DNA of 64,000 nt from Amycolatopsis iheyensis. Lineage in GTDB: Bacteria; Actinomycetota; Actinomycetes; Mycobacteriales; Pseudonocardiaceae. The translations under genes and the position numbers were made by a program. The DNA lies in the NCBI RefSeq assembly GCF_024703995.1, contig NZ_JAMXQV010000017.1, positions 124,001 to 188,000 on the forward strand. Direction: 5' to 3'. The first letter of the stretch is position 1; the number at the start of each line of letters is the position of its first letter. The notes below the pieces were generated by a model. That model was given only the letters and a program-made list of their open reading frames with translations. It searched no databases and had not been told where the DNA came from. Positions 24,749-36,105 of the stretch are shown here, in pieces.

Positions 24749-25299
24749 CGCCATGGCTTCATCACCTCCGCCAGCTGGGCTCGGGCCCGCGCGATCCGGC
24801 CGCGGACCGCGGTCGCGTTCGCGCCGACGACTTCGCCGATCTCGTCGTAGGACCGGCCGTGCACTTCACGCAGCAGCCAGCACGCTCTCTGCTCCGGGGT
24901 CAGCTGCGCCAGCGCCGCGTTCAACGCCGCGAGCTGCTCGCTCACCTGCGCGGCCCGCTCCGGCTGGAGGTCCACCCGCGGCGACTCGGCGGTGTCGAGG
25001 TCGACGTCCGCCTGGGGTTTCCGGGCGCGGATCGCGTTGAGACAGCGGTTCGTGGTGGCCCGGTAGAGCCAGCCGACGAACGCCGCGTCGTCGGTGAGCT
25101 GCGCGAGCTTGCGCCAGGCGTTGAGGAAGACCTCCTGCACGACGTCCTCGGCGTCGCCGCGGTGCGCGAGCATCTTCACGGCGAGCCGGAACATCGGGCC
25201 CTGGTAGCGCAGCACGAGCTGCTCGTACGCCCGGACGTCCCCGTCCCGGGCACGACTGACGAGGGTCGCGTCGTCAAGCGGTGTGGCAGCGGTCGTCAC
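24745..25299 (-). CDS. ECF-type RNA polymerase sigma factor
   Basis: A 184-residue sigma-70 family protein with only regions 2 and 4. Region 2 is LVSRARDGDVRAYEQLVLRYQGPMFRLAVKM ... DAEDVVQEVFLNAW (core-binding and -10 recognition). Region 4 is LTPEQRACWLLREVHGRSYDEIGEVVGANATAVRGRIARARAQL (-35 recognition). The start is the GTG ending at 25299, with GAGGAGG 5-6 nt upstream; longer readings are spurious. It heads a four-gene overlapping operon with Asp23 proteins and is divergent from csbD, which it may regulate. Confidence 0.92.
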   Translation of the reverse strand: MTTAATPLDDATLVSRARDGDVRAYEQLVLRYQGPMFRLAVKMLAHRGDAEDVVQEVFLNAWRKLAQLTDDAAFVGWLYRATTNRCLNAIRARKPQADVDLDTAESPRVDLQPERAAQVSEQLAALNAALAQLTPEQRACWLLREVHGRSYDEIGEVVGANATAVRGRIARARAQLAEVMKPWR

Positions 25300-25459
25300 G
25301 GCACCTCCTCGGCAGGAGGACACCGGCGGGCGGAAAACGTCACGGAGTGATTGTGGGTGAGCCGCGTCACCGGGGCGAGTCCGTGACGATCCCGCGTCCC
25401 GGTGGTCTTCACGGCACCAGGGCGTCCCGCCGGGACGCCACCGCAGGAGGAGGTGCCCG

Positions 25460-25645
25460 ATGTCGTTGGGTGACAAGATCGGCAACAAGGCCGAGGAGCT
25501 GGGCGGCAAGGCCAAGGAGGCGGCCGGGTCCGCCACCGGCAACGAGGAACTGCGGGCCGAAGGCCAGGCCGACCAGGCGAAAGCCGGGCTGAAGGGCGCG
25601 GTCGAAAACGTCAAGGACGCCGCGAAGGACCTCTTCGGGAAGTGA
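25460..25645 (+). CDS. CsbD family general stress protein
   Basis: A 61-residue hydrophilic, Lys/Glu/Ala-rich protein (DKIGNKAEELGGKAKEAAGSATGNEELRAEG then KAGLKGAVENVKDAAKDLFGK) matching the CsbD stress-protein family, whose members depend on alternative sigma factors. AGGAGGAGG lies 8 nt before the ATG. It is divergent from the ECF sigma operon across 160 bp, making it a plausible target of that sigma factor. Confidence 0.92.
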   Translation: MSLGDKIGNKAEELGGKAKEAAGSATGNEELRAEGQADQAKAGLKGAVENVKDAAKDLFGK

Positions 25646-25651
25646 GCCGGA

Positions 25652-25680
25652 GCCGGGGACCGCGGGTGGCGGTCCCCGGC
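25652..25680. terminator. Shared hairpin between csbD and pyrE
   Basis: A perfect 11-bp stem (GCCGGGGACCG, 25652-25662, with 25670-25680) and 7-nt loop sits between the convergent csbD and pyrE stops. There is no T-run; it probably serves both strands. Confidence 0.75.
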
Positions 25681-25688
25681 CCGCCGGG

Positions 25689-26252
25689 TCAGTCGAGGCC
25701 GAGGTCGTCCTTGCCGAGGACGTACCGGTACTCGAGGCCTTCCTTCTCGATGGCCTCCCGCGCGCCGGTGTCGCGGTCGACCACCGTCACCACGCCGATC
25801 ACGTTCGCGCCCGCTTCACGCAGGGCCGCGACGGCTTCGAGGACACTGCCGCCCGTGGTCGAGGTGTCCTCGACCGCCAGCACGCGCTGGCCCCGGACCT
25901 CCATGCCCTCGATGCGCCGCTGCATGCCGTGTTCCTTGACGGACTTCCGGACGACGAACGCGTCCAGCACCACACCATCGTTCGCCGCGGAGTGGAGCAT
26001 CGACAGCGCGACCGGGTCGGCGCCGAGCGTCAGGCCGCCGGCCGCCACGTAGTCCCAGTCCGCCGTCAGCTGGCGCAGGAGCTTGCCGATCAGCGGCGCG
26101 GCCGTGTGGTGCAGCGTCGCCCGCCGGAGGTCGATGTAGTAGTCGGCTTCCTTGCCGGACGCCAGGGTCACTTTTCCGTGCACCACGGAAAGATCGGTGA
26201 CCAGCCTGGCCAGTTCGAGTTTCGCCGCTTGATCCAACCCGGGGTTCGCCAC
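25689..26252 (-). CDS. pyrE: Orotate phosphoribosyltransferase
   Basis: A 187-residue enzyme that joins orotate to PRPP, giving OMP in pyrimidine synthesis. The PRPP-binding motif appears as VLAVEDTSTTGGSVLEAV (about residues 120-137). LASGKEADYYIDLRRATLH and KEHGMQRRIEGM are typical of actinobacterial PyrE. It stands alone, away from other pyr genes, as is usual in actinomycetes. Confidence 0.95.
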   Translation of the reverse strand: MANPGLDQAAKLELARLVTDLSVVHGKVTLASGKEADYYIDLRRATLHHTAAPLIGKLLRQLTADWDYVAAGGLTLGADPVALSMLHSAANDGVVLDAFVVRKSVKEHGMQRRIEGMEVRGQRVLAVEDTSTTGGSVLEAVAALREAGANVIGVVTVVDRDTGAREAIEKEGLEYRYVLGKDDLGLD

Positions 26253-26279
26253 GGCCGAGAGTCTTACACACGCCCGCGC

Positions 26280-28727
26280 TCACTCCCCGATGGATGTGGC
26301 GTCGACCGCACGCCCGCGCGTCGCCGCCCAGGCCGGGACCAGGATCGCCACGAGCGAGAGCACCACGGCGATCGCGAGCACCACCAGGTAGACCGCCAAC
26401 GGCCCGGACGGCAGCGGCGAGCCGCTCACCACGAGGCAGAACGGCACGATCGAGCCCGCCGCGACGAGCGTCCCGAGCAGCACCGCGATCGTCGCGATCA
26501 GCCCGCCCTCGACGCCGGCCATCCGCAGCACCTGGCCGCGGGTGAACCCGCTCAGCCGCTGCAGCCCGAACTCGCGGCGCCGCTTGGCCGTGGCCATCAC
26601 CAGCGTGTTCACCACCGAAATCACCGTGTACGCGATGATCATCCCGACGAGCAGGTAGTTGACCCACGCGCCGACCTCGTTGCCCTTCGCGTGCGCCGCG
26701 ATGAGGTTGTCCCGGTCGCCGACGGACACCGGCAGCCCGGCCGTCGCCGCGCGAAGGCGCGAAGTCAGCGTTGCCGTGTCGACGCCTTCGGCCGCCCGTA
26801 CCAGCAGCTGCGGCGCGAGCCCGATCGTCGTGTGCGGCGCCAGCAGTGACGCCGGCAGCACGAGCCGTTCGAACCCGGCGCGCTGGGCCACGACGGCGGA
26901 CACCCGCACGGCCACCGGTGTCCCGTCGCCGAGCCGCAGCGACAGCGTGTCGCCGACTTGGCGGCCGAACGTCGTCGGCACCTCGACGGCGTTCCCGGTC
27001 AGCTCGCTGACGCCGAGCGCCGGCCAGCCGTCGTTGTCCTGGTTCGAGTCGTACGGCCGCTCGACGAACACCGTGCTCGTGACGTACTCCGACGCGCCGG
27101 CGACCCCCGGGGTCGCGCGCACGCGCCCCAGCACCGACGGGTCCAGCCCGCCCGGGCCGGCGACGACCGCGTCCGCGCGCAGGTCCTCGGTGAACGCCTG
27201 GTTCGAGACGGCTTCCTGGGTGGTCTGCAGGTAGATGTTGGCGGTCGCGATGCCGACCGCGAGCATGATCGGGGTGACCGCGCCGGCCGTCCGCACCGCG
27301 CCGACGCGGGTGTTGTGCAGCGCGACCCGGCCGGTGACCCCGCTGACCGCCTGGACCGGCCAGCGCAGCAGCATCGCCATCACCTTGGTGACGCCGGGGC
27401 TGAGCGCCGCCAGGCCGAACGCCCACAGCATCACCGCGGGCCCGGCCGTGCTGGCCGCGACCGGGCCGGTCATCACGGCGACGGTCACGATCGCCAGCGC
27501 GGTCCCGCCGCCGAAGCACAGGATCGCGGTGATCAGCCGGATCGGCGTCAGCCAGCGCCGTTCGACGGCGGCTTCGGCGAGCGCCTCGGTCGGGCGGACC
27601 TTCGACGCCCGCCGTCCGGCCACGAAGGACGCGGCGAAGACCGCCAGCAACGACGCGCCCGCGGCGACGATCGCCGGGATCCAGCCCTGCCCGAACCGCA
27701 GCACGTCGGGCACGACGTGGTTGGCCGCGAGCTGGTCGAACAGCCAGCCGCCGAGCACCGGGCCGAGCGCGACCGCCGCGGCGACCGCGAGCAGGCCGAC
27801 GACCAGTGCCTCGCCGAGCACCATCCGCCGCAGCTGCCGCGGGGTCGTGCCGATCGCGCGCAGCAGGGCGAGTTCGCGCTGGCGCTGCTGGGTCGACAGC
27901 GTGAGCGTGCCGGCGACGACGAACACCATGACCATCGCCGACAGCCCGCCCGAGACCGCCGCCAGGACGATCAGGTCCTCGCCGCTCTTGTTCACCTCGG
28001 GGAACTCCAGGGCGCCGCGGTCGACGCCCGTGGTCACGACCCCGGCGTCCCCGACCGCGGCCGTCACGGCGCCGACGTCCCCGCCGAAGACGCCGATGGT
28101 GTCGTACTGCCCGGGGTGTCCCGACAGCCGTTCCGCGTCCGGAGCCGCGAAGAACAGCGCCGAGTCCCGCATGGCCTGCGGTGCTTCGGCGATCCCCGAG
28201 ACGCGGTACTGGCCGACGACGCCGTGTGCCGCGACGGGCAGCGTGTCCCCGACGCCGACTCCCAGTGCGGCATCGACGACGACTTCGCCCGGCTTCGGCG
28301 CTTCGCCCTTCAGCGCGTACGGCGTCAGCGCCGCGGAGTCCCACGCGTGCCCGAGCGCGCTTGCCTCGCCGGCCTGCGCCGGGAAGCTGACCTCGCCAAC
28401 CACCTTCGTGACCCCGGGGACCGCGCGCAGGCGGTCGGCCAGCGCCGCGTCGACCCGGACGCGCTCGGGCAGCGTCGCGTGCTCGAACTTGTGCTTGTCC
28501 TCGGGGTCCAGCGTCGCCGGGTCGTCCTCGGGCAGCGCGAGCGACTGCAGCCCGCCGACGACGATCGGCGCCGCGGCCAGCCGCTGCACCGGCGTCTCGG
28601 ACCGGATGCCCGTCTCCATCAGGCCACCGCACGCCGAGACGATCAACGCGCCGAAGAACACGGCGACGAACGTCGCCAGGAAGCCGCCTTTGCGCAGGCG
28701 CAGCGTCCGCATCGCGAGGGAGAACAT
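26280..28727 (-). CDS. ABC transporter permease, MacB/FtsX type with two FtsX domains
   Basis: An 815-residue membrane protein with an N-terminal helix (about 15-40), a large extracytoplasmic domain, FtsX three-helix domain 1 (about 240-400, containing LALLRAIGTTPRQLRRMVLGEALVVGLL), further helices, a second extracytoplasmic domain, and FtsX domain 2 at the C-terminus (EFGLQRLSGFTRGQVLRMAGVEGGLIA). Such proteins drive extrusion of peptides, lipoproteins or antibiotics by mechanotransmission. The ATG ending at 28727 shares one base with the ATPase stop (TGATG), so the pair is coupled. Confidence 0.9.
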   Translation of the reverse strand: MFSLAMRTLRLRKGGFLATFVAVFFGALIVSACGGLMETGIRSETPVQRLAAAPIVVGGLQSLALPEDDPATLDPEDKHKFEHATLPERVRVDAALADRLRAVPGVTKVVGEVSFPAQAGEASALGHAWDSAALTPYALKGEAPKPGEVVVDAALGVGVGDTLPVAAHGVVGQYRVSGIAEAPQAMRDSALFFAAPDAERLSGHPGQYDTIGVFGGDVGAVTAAVGDAGVVTTGVDRGALEFPEVNKSGEDLIVLAAVSGGLSAMVMVFVVAGTLTLSTQQRQRELALLRAIGTTPRQLRRMVLGEALVVGLLAVAAAVALGPVLGGWLFDQLAANHVVPDVLRFGQGWIPAIVAAGASLLAVFAASFVAGRRASKVRPTEALAEAAVERRWLTPIRLITAILCFGGGTALAIVTVAVMTGPVAASTAGPAVMLWAFGLAALSPGVTKVMAMLLRWPVQAVSGVTGRVALHNTRVGAVRTAGAVTPIMLAVGIATANIYLQTTQEAVSNQAFTEDLRADAVVAGPGGLDPSVLGRVRATPGVAGASEYVTSTVFVERPYDSNQDNDGWPALGVSELTGNAVEVPTTFGRQVGDTLSLRLGDGTPVAVRVSAVVAQRAGFERLVLPASLLAPHTTIGLAPQLLVRAAEGVDTATLTSRLRAATAGLPVSVGDRDNLIAAHAKGNEVGAWVNYLLVGMIIAYTVISVVNTLVMATAKRRREFGLQRLSGFTRGQVLRMAGVEGGLIATIAVLLGTLVAAGSIVPFCLVVSGSPLPSGPLAVYLVVLAIAVVLSLVAILVPAWAATRGRAVDATSIGE

Positions 28728-29461
28728 CAGACCGCCACCCGGTCCCACGCGCCGAGGTGGGTCATCCGCTCGGCGACGGCTTCCGCGGTCGGGTGGACCA
28801 GCCGCCCGGCGATCCGGCCGTCGGCCAGGAAGACGACCTGGTCGGCGTAGGACGCGGCGACCGGGTCGTGCGTCACCATGATCACCGTCTGGCCCGAGGT
28901 CCGGACCGAGTCGCGCAGCAGGCCGAGCACGTCGGCGGCGGTGCGGGTGTCCAGCGCGCCGGTCGGCTCGTCGGCGAAGAGCACGGCCGGGTCGGTGACC
29001 AGTGCCCGCGCGATCGCGACGCGCTGCGCCTGCCCGCCGGACAGCTGCCCGGGCAGGTGCTTGCGGCGTCCGTCGAGGCCGACGTGCGCGAGGATCCGCG
29101 CGACCAGCCGCTTGTCCGGGCGCCGGCCGGCCAGCTGCAGCGGCAGCACGACGTTCTGCTCGACCGTCAGCGCCGGGAGCAGGTTGAACGCCTGGAAGAC
29201 GAACCCGACGCGGTCGCGGCGCAGCTTCGTCAGGTAGGTCTCGCTCTTGCCGTCGAGGTCCTGGCCGTCGAGGACGACCCGGCCCGACGTCGGCCGGTCG
29301 AGGCCGGCCGCGCAGTGCAGGAACGTGCTCTTGCCCGAACCGGACGGGCCCATCACCGCCGTGAACCCGCCACGCGGGAACGAGATCGAGACCCCGTCCA
29401 GCGCGACCACGCCGCCGTACTCCTTGCGCACGGCCTCGAGCCGAACCGCCTCATTCGTCAT
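28727..29461 (-). CDS. ABC transporter ATP-binding protein (LolD/MacB family)
   Basis: A 244-residue ATPase with Walker A GPSGSGKS (about 36-43), Q-loop FQAFNLLPALTVEQNV, signature LSGGQAQRVAIARAL, Walker B VLFADEPTGALD and the switch His in MVTHD. LTVEQNVVLPLQL is typical of the LolD/MacB exporter group. It is the first gene of a two-gene unit with the FtsX permease. The substrate is unknown; no regulator or two-component system is adjacent. Confidence 0.92.
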   Translation of the reverse strand: MTNEAVRLEAVRKEYGGVVALDGVSISFPRGGFTAVMGPSGSGKSTFLHCAAGLDRPTSGRVVLDGQDLDGKSETYLTKLRRDRVGFVFQAFNLLPALTVEQNVVLPLQLAGRRPDKRLVARILAHVGLDGRRKHLPGQLSGGQAQRVAIARALVTDPAVLFADEPTGALDTRTAADVLGLLRDSVRTSGQTVIMVTHDPVAASYADQVVFLADGRIAGRLVHPTAEAVAERMTHLGAWDRVAV

Positions 29462-29536
29462 GCGGAAAACGCTATTGAGGCAGCCCCCGGATCACCCTGG
29501 TGCGGACGCGCGTCTTCGAGGTAGGGACAGCCCTAC

Positions 29537-30304
29537 TCAGGTACGGCCCTTGCCGCCGAAGCCGCCGCTGATCCGGCGCAGCACCGCGCGCGGCAGCAGG
29601 CCGCCGATCGCGACGACGGCCTTGTACTGCAGGCTCGGCACCGAGATCACCTTGCCGCGGCGCAGGTCCGCGAGCGCCTCGCCGACCACCTGTTCGACAC
29701 CCAGCCAGGCGATTTTCGGGCCGGGCTTGTCGATGCCGGCCCGCTGGTGGAACTCGGTCGCGGTGAAACCGGGACAGAGCGCCATCATCCGGACGTCCTT
29801 CGGCAGCGACGCGGCGATGCCTTCGGTGAACGACGTGACCCAGTTCTTGCTCGCCGTGTAGGTCGAACCGCGGCCGCTGAAGAAGCCCGCGACGCTGCTG
29901 ACCTGGATGATGTCGCCGCGGCCGCGCTGGATCATGCCGGGCAGGACGGCCCGCGTCAGCCTCAGGACGGCGGTGACGTTGACGTCGAGCTGGCGCTGCA
30001 GCGCGTCCGGCGGGATGGTCCAGAAGTCGCCGTTCAGCCCGAACCCGGCGTTGTTGACGAGCAGGTCGACCGGCCCGGCGGCGAGCCGCTCCTCGACTGC
30101 CGTTCGTCCGTCCACTTCGGACAGATCGGCGGCCAGGACCTCGACGGCGACGCCGTGCTTTTCCCGCAGTTCAGCGGCAAAGGCTTCCAGGCGCGCGGTA
30201 TCGCGCGCGACGAGCACCAGGTCGTGCTTCTCGGCGGCGAGCGTGCGCGCGAACTGCGCGCCGATGCCCGCGGTGGCTCCGGTGATCACAGCGGTGGTGG
30301 TCAT
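29537..30304 (-). CDS. Short-chain dehydrogenase/reductase
   Basis: A 255-residue SDR with TGATAGIG (residues 9-16), NNAGFG (about 89), IIQVSSVAGF with the catalytic Ser, and YTASKNW. The C-terminal region KVISVPSLQYKAVVAIGGLLPRAVLRRISGG carries a hydrophobic/amphipathic segment seen in membrane-associated lipid-active SDRs. It probably reduces a lipophilic ketone or acyl chain; the exact substrate is unknown. Confidence 0.88.
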   Translation of the reverse strand: MTTTAVITGATAGIGAQFARTLAAEKHDLVLVARDTARLEAFAAELREKHGVAVEVLAADLSEVDGRTAVEERLAAGPVDLLVNNAGFGLNGDFWTIPPDALQRQLDVNVTAVLRLTRAVLPGMIQRGRGDIIQVSSVAGFFSGRGSTYTASKNWVTSFTEGIAASLPKDVRMMALCPGFTATEFHQRAGIDKPGPKIAWLGVEQVVGEALADLRRGKVISVPSLQYKAVVAIGGLLPRAVLRRISGGFGGKGRT

Positions 30305-30375
30305 GTGGGTGAACGATACCCACAGGTCAGGGCCTCCGGGTGCAGCCGTTTCCCACCCGGGTTATCGTCCCGATC

Positions 30376-31191
30376 ATGGGTAAGCACAGCAGGCGCAAGA
30401 GCGGCTACCTGCCCAAGGTCGCCGCCGGCGCGGCGCCCGTCGCCCTCCTCTTCGCGGCCCCCGCGACCGCGCTCGCGGCCCAGGACCTCACCCTGCCCCT
30501 CGACGGGATTTCGCTCCCCGTCGACCACCAGCACGCCGGCTCCCTCGAGGGCGACGGCCTCGCCGCGTCCCGCCGCGACGTCGTCACCAAGCAGATCGGC
30601 GAAGCCCGGGCCGCCACCGACCTCGCGGAGGCCGCGGGCGTGAGCCCGGTGGGCGCGTTCGCGGACCGCAGCGGCCGCCACGACGTCCGCCTGGGCCAGG
30701 TCACGGCGGTCACGGCCAACGAACAACGCATGGCGGCGGCCGCGACCGACCTGACCCGGCTGGGCACGGGCGAGCGCACCCACCACGGCGTCTGGCTGGG
30801 CAACGGCGTCGACGTGCTGAGCGAGAACGCCGAGCAGGTCGACACGGGTCTGCGGCCCACGGGCCGGTTCACCGGCGACCTGGCGGGCGGGCTCGCGGTC
30901 CGCCGTTCGTCGGGCCAGGCGGTCGACCTCGGCGGCCTGGGCGCGGTCGGCACGTCATCGGAGCAACACGGCCAGTTCACCGGCGACCTGGACTTCGGCC
31001 AGCAGCACGAGGCAGGCGGTCAGTTGGGCCCGGCCGCGGGCCTGGTGAAGGCGTCCCACGACCTTTCGTCGGGCTCGATCAGCGGCGACCTCGGCGTGGA
31101 CCACGTGATCCACGCCGAAGGCGCAGTGACGAGCGTGCGCGGCACGCTGACCCCGTCTTTCTCGGGCAGCCTGCTCGACCGGCCGCTCTAG
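30376..31191 (+). CDS. Secreted protein of unknown function with FTGDL-type repeats
   Basis: A 271-residue protein with a basic n-region (MGKHSRRKSGYLPK), a hydrophobic core and an ATALAA cleavage site near residue 34. The exported part has no family I recognise. It contains three spaced copies of an F/I-(T/S)-GDL motif (RFTGDLAGG, QFTGDLDFG, SISGDLGVD), suggesting a repeated beta structure. The ATG at 30376 is preferred because it leads directly into the signal peptide. Its stop overlaps the convergent next gene's stop by 3 bp. Confidence 0.75.
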   Translation: MGKHSRRKSGYLPKVAAGAAPVALLFAAPATALAAQDLTLPLDGISLPVDHQHAGSLEGDGLAASRRDVVTKQIGEARAATDLAEAAGVSPVGAFADRSGRHDVRLGQVTAVTANEQRMAAAATDLTRLGTGERTHHGVWLGNGVDVLSENAEQVDTGLRPTGRFTGDLAGGLAVRRSSGQAVDLGGLGAVGTSSEQHGQFTGDLDFGQQHEAGGQLGPAAGLVKASHDLSSGSISGDLGVDHVIHAEGAVTSVRGTLTPSFSGSLLDRPL

Positions 31192-32045
31192 TCCTGCGGG
31201 GCCGGCGGCTCCGCGGGCGGCTGCTGGACCGGCGTCCCCGCGGCCGGAGTCGGTGGCGAAGCAGGCGGGACCGGGCCGGCCGCCGGGATCGGGGCGCCCG
31301 CCTGGTGGCGGCCCGCTTCGTAGTCCTCGTCGAACGGGTCGACGATGTCCGCGATCTCGCCGAGGTCGCGCAGCAGCCGCTCGAGGCGGGACGGGCCCGC
31401 CGTCGGGACGACGCTGGCCAGCACCCACTCGGCCTCGAGCCAGGCCACGCCGACGTCGCCGCCGAGCTGGTCCGCCGCGTCGACCAGTTCCTGGGTGATC
31501 ACCACGCGGGCGCCGTCGGCGTCGTCCGCGAACGCGTAACGTGAGCCGATCGGGCCGAGCATCTCGGGCATGTCCGCGCGCTGGAACGGCACGCTGGACA
31601 GCCACATCTCGATGGGGATCCGGTGCTTCTTGTTGCACCGCACGGCGACGACGACCGCGGGGATCTGGCCCTCGGACTCGATGTCGAAGATGAACACGGG
31701 CCGGCGGCCGTCGGAGGTGAAGGTCGAGCCCGCGACGACGTTCACGGCGGCGTCGGCGCCGAAGTAGCCGATCGCTCCGCCGGACCACTGCTGCGGCAGC
31801 CGTTCGTCCTCCTCGACGAACTGCCAGCCGCGCAGCTGAGCCCACCGCATGCGCTCGCGGTTGCGCGAGCCCTCCTTCGCCCGGTCGGCCGCGAGCAGCC
31901 CGAGGCCCGCCACCAGGGCGACGGCCGCGACGACGAACCAGATCCACGCCGGAATACCCACGACGTGCAGGGTATCGCCTGCTACGCCGAAGAGATGATC
32001 GCCGGTACCCGTGTCGCCGGGCCCATTCGGCTCATTTCGACGCAC
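31188..32045 (-). CDS. Membrane-anchored hypothetical protein with Pro/Ala-rich tail
   Basis: A 285-residue protein with one N-terminal transmembrane helix (IPAWIWFVVAAVALVAGLGLLAA, about 31-53), a soluble middle domain (WAQLRGWQFVEEDERLPQQWSGG ... VFIFDIESEGQIPAVVVAV) and a Pro/Ala-rich C-terminal tail. The middle domain resembles hypothetical proteins widespread in actinobacteria; its function is unknown. The start is uncertain: GTG at 32045 is used here, but a GTG about 28 codons later, just before the helix, is also possible. Confidence 0.7.
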   Translation of the reverse strand: MRRNEPNGPGDTGTGDHLFGVAGDTLHVVGIPAWIWFVVAAVALVAGLGLLAADRAKEGSRNRERMRWAQLRGWQFVEEDERLPQQWSGGAIGYFGADAAVNVVAGSTFTSDGRRPVFIFDIESEGQIPAVVVAVRCNKKHRIPIEMWLSSVPFQRADMPEMLGPIGSRYAFADDADGARVVITQELVDAADQLGGDVGVAWLEAEWVLASVVPTAGPSRLERLLRDLGEIADIVDPFDEDYEAGRHQAGAPIPAAGPVPPASPPTPAAGTPVQQPPAEPPAPQD

Positions 32046-32078
32046 CCTGTCGACAAATCTCTACTGTGGACGCCCGGC

Positions 32079-32124
32079 CTCGTGAGTGTTTGGGGCGGTT
32101 AGAACCGCCCCAAACACTCACGAG
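32079..32124. terminator. 22-bp perfect inverted repeat, clpB terminator or dispersed palindromic element
   Basis: Arms 32079-32100 and 32103-32124 are exact inverted copies around a 2-bp centre (start CTCGTGAGTGTTTGG). It lies 3 bp past the clpB stop and also just upstream of the gene at 31188-32045. The length and perfection exceed what a terminator needs, and there is no T-run, so it may be a REP/MITE-like genomic element reused as a terminator. Confidence 0.8.
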
Positions 32125-32127
32125 CCG

Positions 32128-34722
<2,595 letters not shown>

Positions 34723-34781
34723 CCCTCACCTCATGCTCGGTACACTGAAAGTCCTGGTGACAGGCCTGACCATGACCTGAC

Positions 34782-34787
34782 ACTATC
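34782..34787 (-). promoter_or_regulatory. Candidate -10 element of clpB
   Basis: On the reverse strand GATAGT (complement of 34782-34787) lies 17 bp from a hexamer inside the HAIR element, so HspR binding would cover the -35 region. The hexamers are weak matches, so this is tentative. Confidence 0.4.
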
Positions 34788-34802
34788 CTTAACGCAGGAA
34801 AA

Positions 34803-34823
34803 CTTGAGTCTGTTCCGCTCAAC
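34803..34823. promoter_or_regulatory. HAIR element (HspR operator) upstream of clpB
   Basis: CTTGAGT-N7-GCTCAAC matches the HAIR consensus CTTGAGT-N7-ACTCAAG at nearly every position. It is about 80 bp upstream of the clpB start, and an equivalent copy precedes dnaK at 47903. Confidence 0.92.
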
Positions 34824-36006
34824 TTTGACCGGGAGCCACGGCGCTCGCCGGCAGCCGGTGGCCCAGCGTGCCGAGCCCGGCCACGGCGAGCCCGGCACAA
34901 GCCCCGACCAGCACCCAGGGTAACCAGTCGGCCACCGAAAACAACGCGACCACGGCGGGCGCGAGCACCTGCGCCACCGTGAACGCGTACTGGTACGCAG
35001 CCAGATAACGCCCGCGGGCCAGCGGAGGTGCCGCGGCCTCGGCCAACGCGCCCGAACGCGGCCCGAAGACCAGGTCGCCGGCGGCGAACACCAGCGTCGC
35101 CGCCAGCAGGTACACCACCTGCCAGCCGTCGGGCACCAGCAGCACCCCGAGGCTGACCAGGCACCACGCGGCGAACAACGCCGACCCCGCGCGCATCGCG
35201 GCGATCCGGGTCAGCCGCGCGGTGAGGCGCAGCGCGAGCGTGCCGCCGACGCTGGTCAGCACGGTCAGCAGCGCGAGGATCGCGCCGGGCAGCCACGCCG
35301 GGCCGTGCAGCCGGTCGAGCACGAACACCGGCGTGCCGATGAGAAAGAAGTCGAGCGAGAGCCCGAAGAGCCCGCTGAACAGGATCAACGCCAGGTACGG
35401 GCGGTTGCGCAGCACCCGGTCGGTCCGTTCGCACGGCGTCCGGTGCGGGCGCGCGAGGTGGACGAACAGCGCGAGGACCACCGCGGCCACCACGAACGTC
35501 CCGGCGTCCAGGACCAGCGCGACCCGGTACCCGGCCGGGCCGAGCCAGGTCAGCAACACGCCCGCGACGAGCCCACCGAGGCCGAAGCAGGCAGCCCGCA
35601 CCATCCCCACCTCGGCGAACGGCCGATCCTTCGGGACGTCGCCGGCGACGTCCGCGATGAGCACGAACAGGGAGCTGTAGAACAGCTGCTGCCCGGTGGC
35701 GAGCAGCACGGCGGCGACCACGACCGGACCCGCGCCGTCGGCGAAGAGGTAGGCGGCCGCGCCGGCGGCCTGCAGCAGCTGGGCGCCGATCACGACGACC
35801 CGCGGGCCGACGCGGTCGACGAGCCGGCCGGCCAGCGGCGGCACGAGGAGCCCGCCGACGGTGCCGAGCGTGACGGCGGTGCCCGCCATCGCCAGCGGCA
35901 CGCCGACGACCTGGGTCACGTAGACCAGGGCCAGTGGGAGGAACAGACCTGAGCCGAAGTTGTCGATCCCCAACGCGCACAGCAGTGCGACCCGGCTACG
36001 CGTCAC
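34819..36006 (-). CDS. MFS transporter
   Basis: A 395-residue major facilitator with about 12 helices. The helix 2-3 loop motif AGRLVDRVGPRVVVIGAQ and NFGSGLFLPLALVYVTQV in helix 1 are seen; the loop after helix 6 is Arg-rich (HLARPHRTPCERTDRVLRNR). It is probably a drug or metabolite exporter. The start is GTG at 36006. Its 3' end overlaps the HAIR element of clpB by 5 bp, so clpB control sequences lie partly inside this gene's end. Confidence 0.88.
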   Translation of the reverse strand: MTRSRVALLCALGIDNFGSGLFLPLALVYVTQVVGVPLAMAGTAVTLGTVGGLLVPPLAGRLVDRVGPRVVVIGAQLLQAAGAAAYLFADGAGPVVVAAVLLATGQQLFYSSLFVLIADVAGDVPKDRPFAEVGMVRAACFGLGGLVAGVLLTWLGPAGYRVALVLDAGTFVVAAVVLALFVHLARPHRTPCERTDRVLRNRPYLALILFSGLFGLSLDFFLIGTPVFVLDRLHGPAWLPGAILALLTVLTSVGGTLALRLTARLTRIAAMRAGSALFAAWCLVSLGVLLVPDGWQVVYLLAATLVFAAGDLVFGPRSGALAEAAAPPLARGRYLAAYQYAFTVAQVLAPAVVALFSVADWLPWVLVGACAGLAVAGLGTLGHRLPASAVAPGQS

Positions 36007-36105
36007 CCACCGACGTTAACTCCGTGGCACACCGCGAAGTCAGGCCCGAACGGACACTTTCCGGTGTGCAAAATGCAACTCCCGGTGTTACCGAATCGCG
36101 GGATG

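Noticed and set aside
25816..28632. 938-codon frame on the same strand as the FtsX permease but out of frame
   Set aside because: Low-complexity Arg/Gly/Ala sequence without any domain; the overlapping frame has clear FtsX and PyrE motifs.
30305..30375. N-terminal extension of the secreted FTGDL protein from a start at 30340
   Set aside because: The added residues precede a complete basic n-region and signal core, so the ATG at 30376 is more sensible.
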